NCBI RefSeq assembly: GCF_003994255.1
Contig: NZ_ML133852.1
Location: 1-64,000, forward strand
DNA from: Brachybacterium paraconglomeratum
Lineage (GTDB): Bacteria; Actinomycetota; Actinomycetes; Actinomycetales; Dermabacteraceae
Reading direction: 5' to 3'
Length of the DNA stretch: 64,000 bases
Part shown: piece after piece, positions 52,079-61,021 of the stretch
Numbering within the stretch: the first letter of the stretch is position 1
Layout of the letters: the number at the start of each line of letters is the position of its first letter
Notes under the pieces: generated by a model
What the model was told of the DNA's origin: nothing
The model's input: only the letters and a program-made list of their open reading frames with translations
Databases searched by the model: none
Program-made: the position numbers and the translations under genes

Positions 52079-53635
52079 TCAGTAGTCGAAGGAGAGGGTG
52101 GGCGTGTCGAGCTCCTCGGTCTCCGGGTCCCGCTGCGGAAGCGGCGCGCCCTTCAGCGCGGCCTTCTGCATCATCCGGAACCAGATCACGGCGAGGACGC
52201 CGTAGACGAGGGTGAAGGCGACCAGCGAGGCGAGCACCATCCACGAGGGATGGGCGGAGACGCCCTGCAGCGTCATCAGCCGCACCGTCGGGTCGTCGGG
52301 ATTGGGGTGGACGACCCAGGGCTGACGCCCGATCTCGGTGAACACCCAGCCGGCGGAGTTGGCGAGGAACGGCATCGGGATCGCGAGCACGGCGAACCAC
52401 TGGAAGGCCTTCGAGCCCGTCGTGCGGGCGTTCTCGCCCTTGCCGCGGGTGACCCACAGCGCCCAGAGGGCGAGGATCCCGCTGAACGCCGCGAGGCCCA
52501 TCATCAGGCGGAAGGACCAGTAGGTGACGAAGAGGTTCGGGCGGTAGTCGACCTCGACCTCCTCGCCGTGGATGTTCGTCGCGGTCTCGCCGAACTCCTC
52601 CTTGTACTGGGCGTTGAGGTCGTCGACGCCCTGCAGCGTCGCATCGAAGGTGCGGGTGGCCAGGAACGAGGTCACGTACGGCACCTCGATGAGGTGGGTG
52701 ACGTCCCCGCACTGCTCGGCGAAGGCGTCGGGGCCGCCGATGGTGAGGATCGAGAAGCTCGCACCGGTCTCCGTCTCGCACAGCGCCTCGGCCGACGCCA
52801 TCTTCATCGGCTGCTGCTTGAACATGATCTGGGCCTGGAAGTCGCCGGAGATCACCAGCACGATCGCGGAGACGAACATCGCCACCACGCCGAAGCGGAC
52901 GGTGGGCCGGTAGAGGTCACGGGCGGCGCGGTGCTGCTCCTGGCCCTCCTCCGTCTCCAGCCCCATCTCGCGGGCCGCCCGGTGATGCTTGACCATGTGC
53001 CAGGAGGCGACGCCGGTGAGGAACGCGCCGGCGACGAGCCAGGCGCCGGAGACGACGTGGGGGAAGGCCGCCATTGCCGTGACGTTCGTGAGCACGGCGA
53101 GGATCGAGCCCTGCGAGGGGTCGAGCTCGGCCCGCCCGGTCTCGGGGTTCAGCAGCGCGCCGACGGGATGCTGCATGAACGAGTTCGCGGCGATGATGAA
53201 GTAGGCCGAGAGCGTGGTGCCCAGCGCCACCGCCCAGATCGTCAGCAGATGGATCTTCTCGGGCATCTTCCCCCACCCGAAGATCCACAGGCCCAGGAAG
53301 ACGGACTCGAGGAAGAAGGCGGCGAGGCCCTCCAGCGCCAGCGGCGCACCGAAGACGTCGCCGACGAAGCGGGCGTACTCGGACCAGTTCATCCCGAACT
53401 GGAACTCCTGCACGATGCCGGTGGCGATGCCGATGCCGAAGTTCACGATCAGCATCGAGCCGAAGAACTTCGTCATCCGGGTCCAGGCGTCCTTGCGCAC
53501 GGGATCCTTCGCGAACACGGCACGGGTGTTCATGATCGCGACGAGCAGGGACAGCCCGATCGTCAGCGGCACGAAGATGAAGTGGTACACGGTGGTGATG
53601 CCGAACTGCCACCGTGCCAGGTCGAGGGCTTCCAT
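52079..53635 (-). CDS. cydA: Cytochrome bd ubiquinol oxidase, subunit I
   Basis: 518 aa, about nine helices. Carries haems b558, b595 and d. The N-terminal LDLARWQFGITTVYHFIFVPLTIGLS contains the high-spin haem histidine, and GRQPW (in TEIGRQPWVVHPN) is the quinol-site motif. The Q-loop between helices 6 and 7 is moderate in length. The ATG at 53635 has GGGAGGATCC just upstream. First gene of a five-gene minus-strand unit cydA-cydB-cydD-cydC-kinase. Confidence 0.97.
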   Translation of the reverse strand: MEALDLARWQFGITTVYHFIFVPLTIGLSLLVAIMNTRAVFAKDPVRKDAWTRMTKFFGSMLIVNFGIGIATGIVQEFQFGMNWSEYARFVGDVFGAPLALEGLAAFFLESVFLGLWIFGWGKMPEKIHLLTIWAVALGTTLSAYFIIAANSFMQHPVGALLNPETGRAELDPSQGSILAVLTNVTAMAAFPHVVSGAWLVAGAFLTGVASWHMVKHHRAAREMGLETEEGQEQHRAARDLYRPTVRFGVVAMFVSAIVLVISGDFQAQIMFKQQPMKMASAEALCETETGASFSILTIGGPDAFAEQCGDVTHLIEVPYVTSFLATRTFDATLQGVDDLNAQYKEEFGETATNIHGEEVEVDYRPNLFVTYWSFRLMMGLAAFSGILALWALWVTRGKGENARTTGSKAFQWFAVLAIPMPFLANSAGWVFTEIGRQPWVVHPNPDDPTVRLMTLQGVSAHPSWMVLASLVAFTLVYGVLAVIWFRMMQKAALKGAPLPQRDPETEELDTPTLSFDY

Positions 53636-53969
53636 GGATCCTCCCGAGTGGACGACACGCTGTCATGAAAACTAGAGGGGCCGCGCGCACCGCCCCGGGG
53701 ACCATGGTCCCCCTTCCGCGGCGGCAGATGCACGCTGTGCCATACTGGCCGAGGCACTCTCCTGCTCCGTACCGGGCGGGGGAACCTCCCGGCGTCGTGA
53801 CGTCGAGCACCGGCCACGCGGACTCACCGCGACCGCAGTGCTCCCCGCGATCGGCATCGCAGCGCTCCCGCGTGGAGCTGCGCGACGGCGAGGGCCAGAG
53901 ACTTCCGTCCCCAGGGACGATGACCAGACGGGGCCAGGGTGCGCTGGCCCTCCAGAAGGAGACGGCCGC
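53636..53969. promoter_or_regulatory. Divergent control region of cydABDC and the RNase E/G gene
   Basis: 334 bp without a credible gene. A -10-like TAGTTT (minus strand, 53674-53669) lies about 34 bp before cydA. No canonical -35 is visible, which fits an activator-dependent promoter. I find no clear Rex, FNR or DosR palindrome. On the plus strand the region must also carry the RNase E/G promoter; only weak matches are present (for example CATACT near 53741). Confidence 0.4.
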
Positions 53970-56663
53970 ATGGCTGACAGCACCCAGAATCCCGAGAACG
54001 ACGCGTCGAACGATGCAGCACCCCCGGCACGGCGACGCCGCCGCGCGGGAGCCCCGGCCGGCGCTCCCGCCGTGACCCCGGAGCCCGCTGCGGCGCCCGA
54101 GGACGCCGCGCCGCGCACCGTCGTCGCCCCCCAGTCCGAGGAGCCCCTCGAGCCCGCGCCCGCCGCGCCGACGCGCCGTCGCCGCCGGGCCGGGGCGCCG
54201 GCGGGAGCGCCGACCTTCCAGGCGCCGACGGCCCAGCCGACGGAGGAGCCGGAGGCCGACGAGCAGCAGGAGCAGGCGCAGGGGACCGCCGCGAACCCCG
54301 TCCTGGACGATCTGAAGGCCCTCGCCTCCGCGACCGGCACCGCGTCCGAGACGTCCTCCGCCGCCGAGCCCGAGGTCGACGAGGACCGGGCGCGCCGCCG
54401 CGAGCAGGTCCAGATGGACTTCGCCTCCCTCCTCTTCCAGGCGCCGACCCCGCAGCCCCGCACCACCGTCGCCCCGCAGGACGAGGACGATGAGGACTCC
54501 CGCGACGAGGAGGAGGCCGAGGAGACCCGCGACGAGGACGCCCGGCCCTCGCGCCGCAGCCGGTCCCGCAGCCGCTCCCGCCGCTCCTCCTCCCGCGAGC
54601 AGGACGCGCCGCAGGACGAGGACACGGACCAGGACGACTCCGAGGACACCGACTCCGAGGGCGAGGACGACAGCGCCGACGGCTCCGCCGAGAGCGGCTC
54701 GGGCTCCTCGCGCCGGCGCCGGCGTCGCGGGGGCCGCGGCCGTCGCGGCCGCGGACGCGGGGAGGACGACTCCCCGAGCGGCGACCGCAGCGCCGAGGAC
54801 AGCGCGCAGGAGGACTCCTCCGAGGACGAGGAGACCGAGGACGGCTCGGGCGAGGAGGGCTCCGGCTCCTCCTCGGGCGGCTCGAGCTCCAGCTCGCGCC
54901 GTCGCCGCCGTCGCCGCCGCTCGGGGAGCAGCGGGGACGACGGCTCCTCCCCGGACGATCCGCCGAACACCGTGGTCAAGGTGCGCGAGGCGCGCGACGA
55001 GGTCAAGGCCGTCAAGGGCTCGACCCGGCTCGAGGCCAAGCGCCAGCGCCGCCGCGAGGGCCGTGACGCCGGCCGTCGCCGCAGCGTCATCACCGAGGCC
55101 GAGTTCCTCGCCCGCCGCGAGTCCGTCAAGCGCTCGATGGTGGTGCGCGAGCGCCAGGGCAGCACCCAGATCGCGGTGCTCGAGGACGACGTGCTCGTCG
55201 AGCACTACGTCGCCCAGAAGTCGCAGACCTCGATGGTCGGCAACGTGTACGTCGGCAAGGTCCAGAACGTTCTGCCCTCCATGGAGGCCGCCTTCGTGGA
55301 CATCGGCAAGGGCCGCAACGCCGTGCTCTACGCCGGCGAGGTCAACTGGGACGCGGTGGGCCTCGAGGGCCAGCCGCGCCGCATCGAGCTCGCGCTGAAG
55401 AGCGGCGACCCCGTGCTGGTCCAGGTCACCAAGGACCCGATCGGCCACAAGGGCGCGCGGCTGACCAGCCAGATCTCCCTGCCCGGCCGCTATGTCGTGT
55501 TCGTGCCCGGCGGCTCCATGACCGGCATCTCCCGGAAGCTCCCCGACACCGAGCGCAACCGGCTGAAGAAGATCATGCGGCAGATCATCCCCGAGGACGC
55601 GGGCGTGATCGTGCGCACCGCCGCCGAGGGCGCGAGCGAGGAGGAGCTCACCCGCGACGTCGAGCGCCTCACCGCCCAGTGGGAGAAGATCCAGAAGTCC
55701 CAGAAGTCGCGGTCCGCGCCCGTGGCCCTCTCGCAGGAGCCCGACATCGCCATCAAGGTGGTGCGCGACGTCTTCAACGAGGACTTCACCTCCCTGATCG
55801 TCGAGGGCGGCAAGGGCTACGACGACGTCCACTCCTACGTCTCCGAGGTCGCCCCCGACCTGCTCGAGCGCGTCACCCGCCATGTCGGCGAGAAGGACGT
55901 CTTCGCCAAGCACCGCATCGACGAGCAGCTGCTGAAGGCGATGGACCGCAAGGTGTACCTGCCCTCCGGCGGCTCCCTCGTCATCGACCGCACCGAGGCG
56001 ATGACCGTCGTCGACGTGAACACCGGCAAGTTCACCGGCTCCGGCGGCTCCCTCGAGGAGACCGTCACCAAGAACAACCTCGAGGCGGCCGAGGAGATCG
56101 TGCGCCAGCTGCGGCTGCGCGACATCGGCGGCATCATCGTCATCGACTTCATCGACATGGTCCTCGAGGCGAACCGCGATCTCGTGCTGCGTCGCCTCGT
56201 GGAGTGCCTGGGCCGGGACCGCACCAAGCACCAGGTCGCCGAGGTGACCTCGCTGGGCCTGGTGCAGATGACCCGCAAGCGCGTGGGCCAGGGCCTGGTG
56301 GAGACCTTCTCCACCACCTGCGAGCACTGCCACGGACGCGGCATGACGGTCGACATGGACGCCGACGGCGGCCACAGCCACCCCCAGGGCGGCGGCAGCG
56401 GCGGAGGCGGCGAGGACGGCTCCAAGGGCTCCTCGCGCCGGCGCGGCCGGCGCGGACGCGGCGGGGCGAAGGACGAGGACGAGCACGGCGGCGACGCCGG
56501 CGGCTCCGAGGAGTCCGGCGACGTCCACCGCCTCGCCGACGACGAGGACAGCCGTGCGCTGACCCGCGCGACGATCGCCTCGATCGCCGCCGCCTCGGGC
56601 AGCCACAGCCAGCCCGAGGTCGTCGTCGACGGCCAGGTGGTCGATCCCGACGGGGACCAGTGA
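53970..56663 (+). CDS. rne: Ribonuclease E/G family protein
   Basis: 897 aa. The endoribonuclease of the RNA degradosome and rRNA processing has a central S1 domain (YVGKVQNVLPSMEAAFVDIGKGRNAVLYAGEV), a catalytic DNase I-like domain with VVDVNTGKF and IVIDFIDM supplying the metal-binding aspartates, and a zinc-link TCEHCHGRG. The first 340 residues are disordered: two RRRRRAGAPAGAP repeats and alternating acidic and Arg/Ser tracts. The C-terminus is Gly/Arg-rich. Such low-complexity arms bind RNA and partners in actinobacterial RNase E. The ATG at 53970 follows AGAAGGAGACGGCCGC. Confidence 0.93.
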   Translation: MADSTQNPENDASNDAAPPARRRRRAGAPAGAPAVTPEPAAAPEDAAPRTVVAPQSEEPLEPAPAAPTRRRRRAGAPAGAPTFQAPTAQPTEEPEADEQQEQAQGTAANPVLDDLKALASATGTASETSSAAEPEVDEDRARRREQVQMDFASLLFQAPTPQPRTTVAPQDEDDEDSRDEEEAEETRDEDARPSRRSRSRSRSRRSSSREQDAPQDEDTDQDDSEDTDSEGEDDSADGSAESGSGSSRRRRRRGGRGRRGRGRGEDDSPSGDRSAEDSAQEDSSEDEETEDGSGEEGSGSSSGGSSSSSRRRRRRRRSGSSGDDGSSPDDPPNTVVKVREARDEVKAVKGSTRLEAKRQRRREGRDAGRRRSVITEAEFLARRESVKRSMVVRERQGSTQIAVLEDDVLVEHYVAQKSQTSMVGNVYVGKVQNVLPSMEAAFVDIGKGRNAVLYAGEVNWDAVGLEGQPRRIELALKSGDPVLVQVTKDPIGHKGARLTSQISLPGRYVVFVPGGSMTGISRKLPDTERNRLKKIMRQIIPEDAGVIVRTAAEGASEEELTRDVERLTAQWEKIQKSQKSRSAPVALSQEPDIAIKVVRDVFNEDFTSLIVEGGKGYDDVHSYVSEVAPDLLERVTRHVGEKDVFAKHRIDEQLLKAMDRKVYLPSGGSLVIDRTEAMTVVDVNTGKFTGSGGSLEETVTKNNLEAAEEIVRQLRLRDIGGIIVIDFIDMVLEANRDLVLRRLVECLGRDRTKHQVAEVTSLGLVQMTRKRVGQGLVETFSTTCEHCHGRGMTVDMDADGGHSHPQGGGSGGGGEDGSKGSSRRRGRRGRGGAKDEDEHGGDAGGSEESGDVHRLADDEDSRALTRATIASIAAASGSHSQPEVVVDGQVVDPDGDQ

Positions 56664-56715
56664 CCTGTTCCACACGGTGTGACGGCGTTCTCGCTGGTCG
56701 GGGCGTGTCCCATGG

Positions 56716-56744
56716 TTGACCGGCTGTTCATGGGATCGTAAGCT
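56716..56744 (+). promoter_or_regulatory. Promoter of the rplU-rpmA operon
   Basis: TTGACC (56716-56721), a 17-bp spacer and TAAGCT (56739-56744) match a strong vegetative promoter. The transcript would have a leader of about 160 nt, including a stem CCCGGC/GCCGGG (56807-56812 with 56819-56824). Confidence 0.65.
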
Positions 56745-56912
56745 GTCCCCTGGCGCAAACGCGTCGCAGTCGTCGTCCGGTGGACATCGCGCGACCGCAT
56801 CTCCCGCCCGGCTCCCCGGCCGGGAACGGTTGACGGTCGCAGGTCCGCGGTGGTCACCCGAGTGGGCGCACGACTCGAAGACTAGATCCGAATCACAAGA
56901 TGGAGACGTGAC

Positions 56913-57221
56913 GTGGTGTACGCAATCGTCCGCGCAGGCGGTCGTCAGGAGAAGGTGTCGGTCGGTGACACCATCGTGATCAACCGCGTGGCAGGCGAGG
57001 CGGGCGACAGCATCGATCTCGCTCCCGTGCTGCTGGTCGACGGTGACAAGGTCACCTCCGCCCAGGCCGAGCTCGCGAAGGTCAAGGTCACCGCCGAGAA
57101 GGTCGAGGACCTCCGCGGCGAGAAGATCCGCATCCTCCGCTACAAGAACAAGACCGGTTACAAGAAGCGCCAGGGCCACCGCCAGGAGCTCACCCGGCTG
57201 AAGATCACGGGCATCGCCTGA
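56913..57221 (+). CDS. rplU: 50S ribosomal protein L21
   Basis: 102 aa. [23 protein letters not shown] and the C-terminal [26 protein letters not shown] are diagnostic. Two adjacent GTG codons (56913, 56916) could start it; GATGGAGACGTGAC supplies the ribosome binding site. It binds domain II of 23S rRNA and contacts L20. Followed by rpmA after 34 bp. Confidence 0.97.
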   Translation: MVYAIVRAGGRQEKVSVGDTIVINRVAGEAGDSIDLAPVLLVDGDKVTSAQAELAKVKVTAEKVEDLRGEKIRILRYKNKTGYKKRQGHRQELTRLKITGIA

Positions 57222-57255
57222 GCGATCCCTCGACCAGACAAAGGATTGATCCCAG

Positions 57256-57510
57256 ATGGCATCTAAGAAGGGCGTCAGCTCCTCCAAGAACGGCCGTGAC
57301 TCCAACGCCCAGCGCCTCGGCGTGAAGCGCTTCGGCGGCCAGGTCGTCGGCGCCGGCGAGATCCTCGTCCGCCAGCGCGGCACCAAGATCCACCCCGGCG
57401 ACGGCGTGGGCCGCGGCAACGACGACACCCTGTTCGCGCTCACCGCGGGCACCGTCGAGTTCGGCCGCAAGCGCGACCGTCGCGTGGTCAGCGTCGTCGA
57501 GACCGTCTGA
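57256..57510 (+). CDS. rpmA: 50S ribosomal protein L27
   Basis: 84 aa. [31 protein letters not shown] is the L27 N-terminus near the peptidyl-transferase centre; there is no cleavable Firmicutes-type extension. [15 protein letters not shown] is conserved. Canonical rplU-rpmA-obg order. Confidence 0.97.
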   Translation: MASKKGVSSSKNGRDSNAQRLGVKRFGGQVVGAGEILVRQRGTKIHPGDGVGRGNDDTLFALTAGTVEFGRKRDRRVVSVVETV

Positions 57511-57545
57511 CACGCCGCCCCGGACCCGGGGCACCCAGCGTCCTT

Positions 57546-57576
57546 CGAGGGGCGGAGCCGATCGCTCCGCCCCTCG
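57546..57576 (+). terminator. Terminator after rplU-rpmA
   Basis: 13-bp perfect stem (57546-57558 with 57564-57576) and a CGATC loop. Separates the ribosomal genes from obg. Confidence 0.85.
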
Positions 57577-57621
57577 TCGCTTATCCACCCCCACGGCACC
57601 CTCGACCCTCGGAGAGCACCC

Positions 57622-59157
57622 ATGGCCACATTCGTCGACCGCGTCCGACTGCAGGTCGTCGGAGGATCCGGCGGGCACGGCGCCGCCTCCATCCGGCGCG
57701 AGAAGTTCAAGCCCCTCGCGGGCCCCGACGGCGCCGACGGCGGCCGCGGCGGCGACGTGATCCTCGAGGTCGACGCCTCGACCACGACGCTGCTGGAGTA
57801 CCACCACAAGCCGCACCAGCGCGCGACCGGCGGCGGCTTCGGCAAGGGCGACCTGCGCCACGGCGCGAACGGCGAGGACCTCGTGCTGCCCGTGCCCGAC
57901 GGCACAGTGGTCACCGAGGAGGACGGCACCGTGATCGCCGACCTCGTGGGCATCGGCACCCGCTACGTCGCCGCGCGCGGCGGCAACGGCGGCCTCGGCA
58001 ACGCGGCCCTCGCCTCGAAGCAGCGCAAGGCCCCCGGCTTCGCGCTGCTCGGCGAGCCGGGCCAGGAGCGCACCCTCGTGCTCGAGCTGAAGACCGTCGC
58101 GGACGTGGCGCTGGTGGGCTACCCCAGCGCCGGCAAGTCCTCGCTCATCGCGGCGATGAGCGCCGCCCGCCCGAAGATCGCCGACTACCCGTTCACGACC
58201 CTGGTGCCGAACCTCGGCGTGGTCGAGGCGGGAGAGCACCGGTACACGATCGCCGACGTGCCGGGGCTGATCCCCGGCGCCAGCCAGGGCAAGGGCCTCG
58301 GGCTGGACTTCCTGCGCCACATCGAGCGCTGCCACGTGCTGGTGCACGTGCTGGACGCCGCCGCGCTCGAGTCCGACCGCGACCCCGTCAGCGACCTCGA
58401 GATCATCGAGTCCGAGCTCGCCGCCTATGCCGCGAGCCTGGACGAGGAGGCGGAGACCCGCGTGCCGCTCATGGAGCGGCCCGCCGTGGTCGTGCTGAAC
58501 AAGACTGACCTGCCCGACGGCGCCGACATGGCCGACCTCGTCCGCGAGCGGCTGGGGGAGCGGGAGATGCCGATCCTCGACGTCTCCGCGGTCTCCCGCA
58601 AGGGGCTGCGGGAGCTGTCCTTCCTGCTCGGCGAGCTCGTCGAGCAGGCGCGCGCCGCCCTGCCCGCTCCTGAGCCGGCGCCGGTCGTCCTCACCCCGCG
58701 CGGCGCGGATCGGGCCTCCTTCGAGGTCGTCACCGAGCAGTACGACGGCGGCACCGCCTTCCGCGTCCGCGGCGACAAGCCCGAGCGCTGGGTGCGGCAG
58801 ACCGACTTCACCAACGACGAGGCCGTCGGCTTCCTCGCCGACCGCCTCGCGAAGCTCGGCGTCGAGGACGGGCTGTTCTCCGCCGGGGCCGTCGCCGGCT
58901 CCACCGTGCTCATCGGCCCCGGGGACGACGCGGTCGTCTTCGACTGGGAGCCGACGATGGTGGGCGGCGCCGAGATGCTCGGCCGCCGCGGCACCGACGA
59001 CCGGCTCGAGGACCACCACCGCCCCACCCGCGAGCAGAAGCGCGAGGAGCAGAAGGCCCGCACCGCCGCCCGCATGGACCGTCTCGCCTCGATGGAGGCG
59101 GAGCGGAGGTCCGGCCACTGGGCAGATCCCTCGAGCGACGGGGACGGTCAGCGGTGA
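57622..59157 (+). CDS. obg: GTPase Obg/CgtA
   Basis: 511 aa. The Gly-rich Obg fold is at about 1-158. The GTPase domain has G1 GYPSAGKSS (about 166), switch [11 protein letters not shown] and G4 NKTDLP. The C-terminal OCT domain (about 350-425) is followed by an actinobacterial extension with [23 protein letters not shown]. It acts in late 50S assembly and stress response. The stop overlaps the proB start (GTGA). Confidence 0.96.
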   Translation: MATFVDRVRLQVVGGSGGHGAASIRREKFKPLAGPDGADGGRGGDVILEVDASTTTLLEYHHKPHQRATGGGFGKGDLRHGANGEDLVLPVPDGTVVTEEDGTVIADLVGIGTRYVAARGGNGGLGNAALASKQRKAPGFALLGEPGQERTLVLELKTVADVALVGYPSAGKSSLIAAMSAARPKIADYPFTTLVPNLGVVEAGEHRYTIADVPGLIPGASQGKGLGLDFLRHIERCHVLVHVLDAAALESDRDPVSDLEIIESELAAYAASLDEEAETRVPLMERPAVVVLNKTDLPDGADMADLVRERLGEREMPILDVSAVSRKGLRELSFLLGELVEQARAALPAPEPAPVVLTPRGADRASFEVVTEQYDGGTAFRVRGDKPERWVRQTDFTNDEAVGFLADRLAKLGVEDGLFSAGAVAGSTVLIGPGDDAVVFDWEPTMVGGAEMLGRRGTDDRLEDHHRPTREQKREEQKARTAARMDRLASMEAERRSGHWADPSSDGDGQR

Positions 59158-60299
59158 GCGTGGCGGAGCTGCGTCAGCCCGCCCGTCTCACCGCCCGCGA
59201 GGAGCTCGTCGGCGCCCGCCGCATCGTCGTGAAGATCGGCTCCTCGAGCCTGACCGACGCACGGGGGAGGCTGGACCAGTCCCGCCTCGACGGCGTCGCG
59301 GAGGTCGCCGCGACGCTCGCGGCGCGCGGCACGGAGCTGGTGATCGTCTCCTCCGGGGCGATCGCGGCCGCGCTCGGCCCGCTGGGACTGCCGGAGCGGC
59401 CCACCTCGGTGCCGCTGCAGCAGGCCGCCGCGAGCGTGGGCCAGGCCCTGCTCGCCACCGCCTGGTCCCGAGCCTTCGCCGCGCACGAGCGGACCACCGG
59501 GCAGGTCCTGCTCACCGAGGCCGACGTGATCCGCCCCCAGACCTATCGCAACGTGCGCAGCGCCCTGGAGGCCCTGCTCGAGCTCGGCACCGTGCCGGTG
59601 GTCAACGAGAACGACACCACCGCCACCCACGAGATCCGCTTCGGGGACAACGACCGCCTCGCGGCGCTCGTCGCGCAGCTGCTCGGCGCCGACGCGCTGA
59701 TCCTGCTCACCGACGTCGACGCCCTCTACACCGCCCCGCCCCGCGAACCCGGTGCGGAGCGGATCGGCGTGGTCGAGGACGTGGCGCGCCTGGCCGGGGT
59801 GAGCATCGGCTCGGTCGGCTCGAAGGTCGGCACCGGCGGCATGGTCACGAAGCTGTCGGCCGCCCAGCTCGCCTCCACCACCGGCACTGCGGCGCTGATG
59901 ACCTCCGCCGAGCGCTTCGCCGAGGCGGTGGAGGGCCGGGACGTCGGCACCTTCTTCCCTGCCCATCACGGCCGTCGCCGCTCGCGCCTGGTGTGGCTGC
60001 GCTTCGCGACCCGCGGCGCGGGGACGCTGCACCTGGACGAGGGCGCGGCCGGCGCCGTGCGCTCGCGCCGTCGCTCGCTGCTCGCCGTCGGCGTCACCCG
60101 GGTGGAGGGGACCTTCCCCGCGGGGGTGCCCGTGGACGTCGTCGCCCCGGACGGCACCGTGATCGGCCGCGGCCTGACCTCCTTCAGCTCCGACGAGCTG
60201 CGGGCCATGGCGGGGCGCGGCACCGACGAGGCGCGGGAGCTGCTGGGGGAGCGGTACCGCCGCCCCGCGATCCACCGCGATCAGCTGGTGGTGCTCTGA
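59154..60299 (+). CDS. proB: Glutamate 5-kinase with PUA domain
   Basis: 381 aa. Amino-acid kinase domain (about 20-270): [54 protein letters not shown], and [15 protein letters not shown]. The C-terminal PUA domain is at about 290-370. First step of proline synthesis. GTG start coupled to obg. The 3' end overlaps the convergent dedA gene by 19 bp. Confidence 0.95.
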   Translation: MSVAELRQPARLTAREELVGARRIVVKIGSSSLTDARGRLDQSRLDGVAEVAATLAARGTELVIVSSGAIAAALGPLGLPERPTSVPLQQAAASVGQALLATAWSRAFAAHERTTGQVLLTEADVIRPQTYRNVRSALEALLELGTVPVVNENDTTATHEIRFGDNDRLAALVAQLLGADALILLTDVDALYTAPPREPGAERIGVVEDVARLAGVSIGSVGSKVGTGGMVTKLSAAQLASTTGTAALMTSAERFAEAVEGRDVGTFFPAHHGRRRSRLVWLRFATRGAGTLHLDEGAAGAVRSRRRSLLAVGVTRVEGTFPAGVPVDVVAPDGTVIGRGLTSFSSDELRAMAGRGTDEARELLGERYRRPAIHRDQLVVL

Positions 60300-60901
60300 A
60301 GGACGCGGGACCGCGTCTCCCGGCCGGAGCGGATCCGCTCGATCAGCCAGCTCAGCACGAGCGCGAGCGCGATGCCGAGCACCACGCCCAGCAGCGGCCG
60401 CTCGCGGAACAGCAGCCCGCCGGCCATCCCGATCCCGACGTTGTACAGCGCCCAGGCGGTCGCGGCCAGCAGGGCGAAGCCCGCGAAGAGGGGCCGCGGG
60501 TAGCGGATCATGCCCGAGGCGATCGAGGTGGCGGTGCGCCCGCCGGGGATGAACCGGGCGGTGACGATGAGGGCGCCGCCGCGCGTGTTCAGGCCGTTCT
60601 CCGCCCAGGTCAGGAGCTTGTCGCCGGCACGTCGCGCGCGGAGCAGTCTGGTCACCGGCCCGGCGCCGCGGCCCACGTGATGGGCGATCAGGTCACCGCT
60701 CAGCGCCGCGGCCATCGTCACCGGGATCAGCACCAGCGCATGCGGCGACTCCTGCGCGACCGCATAGGCGCCGGCGGTGATCACCACCGTCTCCCCGGGG
60801 AAGACCGGGAAGACCGAGTCCGCCGCGACGACCGCGAAGAGCAGGACGTACAGCCACGGCGAGGCCATGACCACCTCGACCAGGTGGAGTACGGCGTCCA
60901 T
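60281..60901 (-). CDS. DedA-family membrane protein
   Basis: 206 aa, about five hydrophobic segments. DedA/SNARE-associated signatures are [28 protein letters not shown], and TARFIPGGRTATSIASGMIRYP with the conserved Arg. DedA proteins support membrane homeostasis and lipid-carrier (undecaprenyl-phosphate) flipping. Transcribed opposite to the proB and proA genes on each side, overlapping the proB 3' end. Confidence 0.9.
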   Translation of the reverse strand: MDAVLHLVEVVMASPWLYVLLFAVVAADSVFPVFPGETVVITAGAYAVAQESPHALVLIPVTMAAALSGDLIAHHVGRGAGPVTRLLRARRAGDKLLTWAENGLNTRGGALIVTARFIPGGRTATSIASGMIRYPRPLFAGFALLAATAWALYNVGIGMAGGLLFRERPLLGVVLGIALALVLSWLIERIRSGRETRSRVLQSTTS

Positions 60902-61009
60902 GCAGGCGATCACCTCGGGGCTCGGGAGAGGGGCGGACCGACCGAGGCTAGGGTCCCCTGCCGCATGTTCCCTGGGCGGACGCCCCGGGCTCCCTGGACG
61001 TCCCGCTCG

Positions 61010-61015
61010 TAGACT
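61010..61015 (+). promoter_or_regulatory. -10 box TAGACT of a leaderless proA promoter
   Basis: TAGACT is followed by 6 nt and the ATG of proA at 61022. Same hexamer and almost the same spacing as at the FAH gene. Confidence 0.6.
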
Positions 61016-61021
61016 CGGGCC

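Noticed and set aside
50951..53668. Open frame of about 900 codons on the plus strand opposite cydB and cydA
   Set aside because: Gln/His/Glu/Arg-rich translation typical of an antisense frame; cydA and cydB on the minus strand explain the region.
52917..57959. Open frame of about 1680 codons on the minus strand crossing the RNase E/G and ribosomal genes
   Set aside because: It crosses several proven plus-strand genes and promoters; composition is low-complexity from the Arg/Ser repeats of RNase E/G.
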